This document shows, one piece after another, positions 63,662 through 64,000 of a DNA stretch of 64,000 nucleotides. The stretch lies in contig JBBEAM010000007.1 in assembly GCA_040882845.1 (NCBI GenBank), forward strand, positions 1-64,000, in the 5' to 3' direction. Made by a program: the position numbers and the translations under genes. Position 1 is the stretch's first letter. Each line of letters opens with the position of its first letter. The notes below the pieces were generated by a model. That model saw only the letters and a list, made by a program, of their open reading frames with translations, had not been told where the DNA came from and searched no databases. Source of the stretch: JBBEAM01 sp040882845 (GTDB taxonomy: Bacteria > Pseudomonadota > Alphaproteobacteria > Kiloniellales > DSM-21159).

Positions 63662-64000
63662 TGCTGCGCCCCCGTGCGAATCAGCTGCACCGGCTGGCCC
63701 ACGCCGCCGCCGCTCTGCTGAGCGATGGGCAGGGGTTTGCCGGTAACCGGATTGACCGGGCGGTCGTCCGACGCGGGTTGGCTCGCCGCGCGCTGTGGTG
63801 CGGGCGCGGATGTAGACTGGGGTGCGGACTGGCGCGCGGACTGCGGCGCGGCGGGCGCTTCGACGGCCACCGCCTCGATCAGATTGCCGATGCCATCGGC
63901 AGCGGGGGCGTTTGTGGTGGCGGGCGCGGAGGCCTCCTGCGCTGGCGCCGGCAGTTCGGGCGCCGGGGCCTGCGGCACCTCGCCGAAACTGGCGATCTGC
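63658..64000 (-). CDS. ftsL: C-terminal part of FtsL (partial, runs off the window)
   Basis: At least 113 residues are visible, open to the window edge. The visible part is an Ala/Pro/Gln/Ser-rich low-complexity tail ending VGQPVQLIRTGAQQ. Identification rests on position: the gene directly before ftsI in the dcw cluster is ftsL, and alphaproteobacterial FtsL often carries a disordered C-terminal extension. The transmembrane and coiled-coil part would lie beyond base 64000. A GTG at 63978 is not the true start, since the frame continues upstream. Confidence 0.7.
   Translation of the reverse strand, partial: QIASFGEVPQAPAPELPAPAQEASAPATTNAPAADGIGNLIEAVAVEAPAAPQSARQSAPQSTSAPAPQRAASQPASDDRPVNPVTGKPLPIAQQSGGGVGQPVQLIRTGAQQ

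Overview
The window is about 65% GC, gene-dense bacterial chromosome. It most likely comes from an alphaproteobacterium of the Rhodospirillales/Kiloniellales type. I infer this from the division/cell-wall cluster order, an EcfG-type stress promoter (GGAAC-N16-CGTT), DUF1127 proteins, an MlaA/MlaC pair and an exonuclease-CBS-DUF294 fusion beside a sodium symporter. No rRNA, tRNA, CRISPR array or insertion sequence was recognised.

Region 1 (1-6.8 kb) is the accessory part. After the glycine-rich tail of a truncated gene and a 560-bp AT-rich gap comes a seven-gene run on the plus strand. It holds three paralogous secreted, Cys-free proteins with almost no Lys/Arg, an outer-membrane beta-barrel with an N-terminal coiled coil, a small Rap1a-like exported protein, a free-standing periplasmic C39 peptidase, and an exported protein carrying a double-glycine (LRGG) site. 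This parts list resembles the Pseudomonas Fap functional-amyloid operon (FapB/FapC subunits, FapF barrel, FapD C39 peptidase). It is my best candidate for an undescribed surface-fibre or matrix system.

Region 2 (6.8-16.2 kb) carries an orphan secreted protein, a class II aldolase, a Band-7 protein, a CsbD stress protein under an EcfG promoter, a large autotransporter with exact 51-residue repeats, a 148-aa protein that looks like a miniature of that autotransporter, a methyltransferase and MsrA.

Region 3 (16.2-31.7 kb) has the exonuclease/CBS/DUF294 protein facing a symporter operon (DUF4212 small subunit plus SSS large subunit plus a small membrane protein), then EttA, the MlaA-MlaC pair, a BASS-type transporter, a thioesterase, a pentapeptide-repeat protein, a GNAT acetyltransferase, a ClC channel and an aspartoacylase-like hydrolase.

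Region 4 (31.8-40.3 kb) has a UvrD-type helicase, PrmA, a single-subunit molybdopterin oxidoreductase, a tandem DUF1127 protein and an aminopeptidase P.

Region 5 (40.3-64 kb, all minus strand) is the dcw cluster in the order ftsL-ftsI-murE-murF-mraY-murD-ftsW-murG-murC-murB-ddl-ftsQ-ftsA-ftsZ. Most junctions are 4-base ATGA overlaps. A strong terminator follows ftsZ, then come an LpxC homologue, bamD, recN, ligA and a small unknown gene. The LpxC homologue is intact as a reading frame but has lost nearly all zinc-binding and catalytic residues, which makes it the second most interesting item here.
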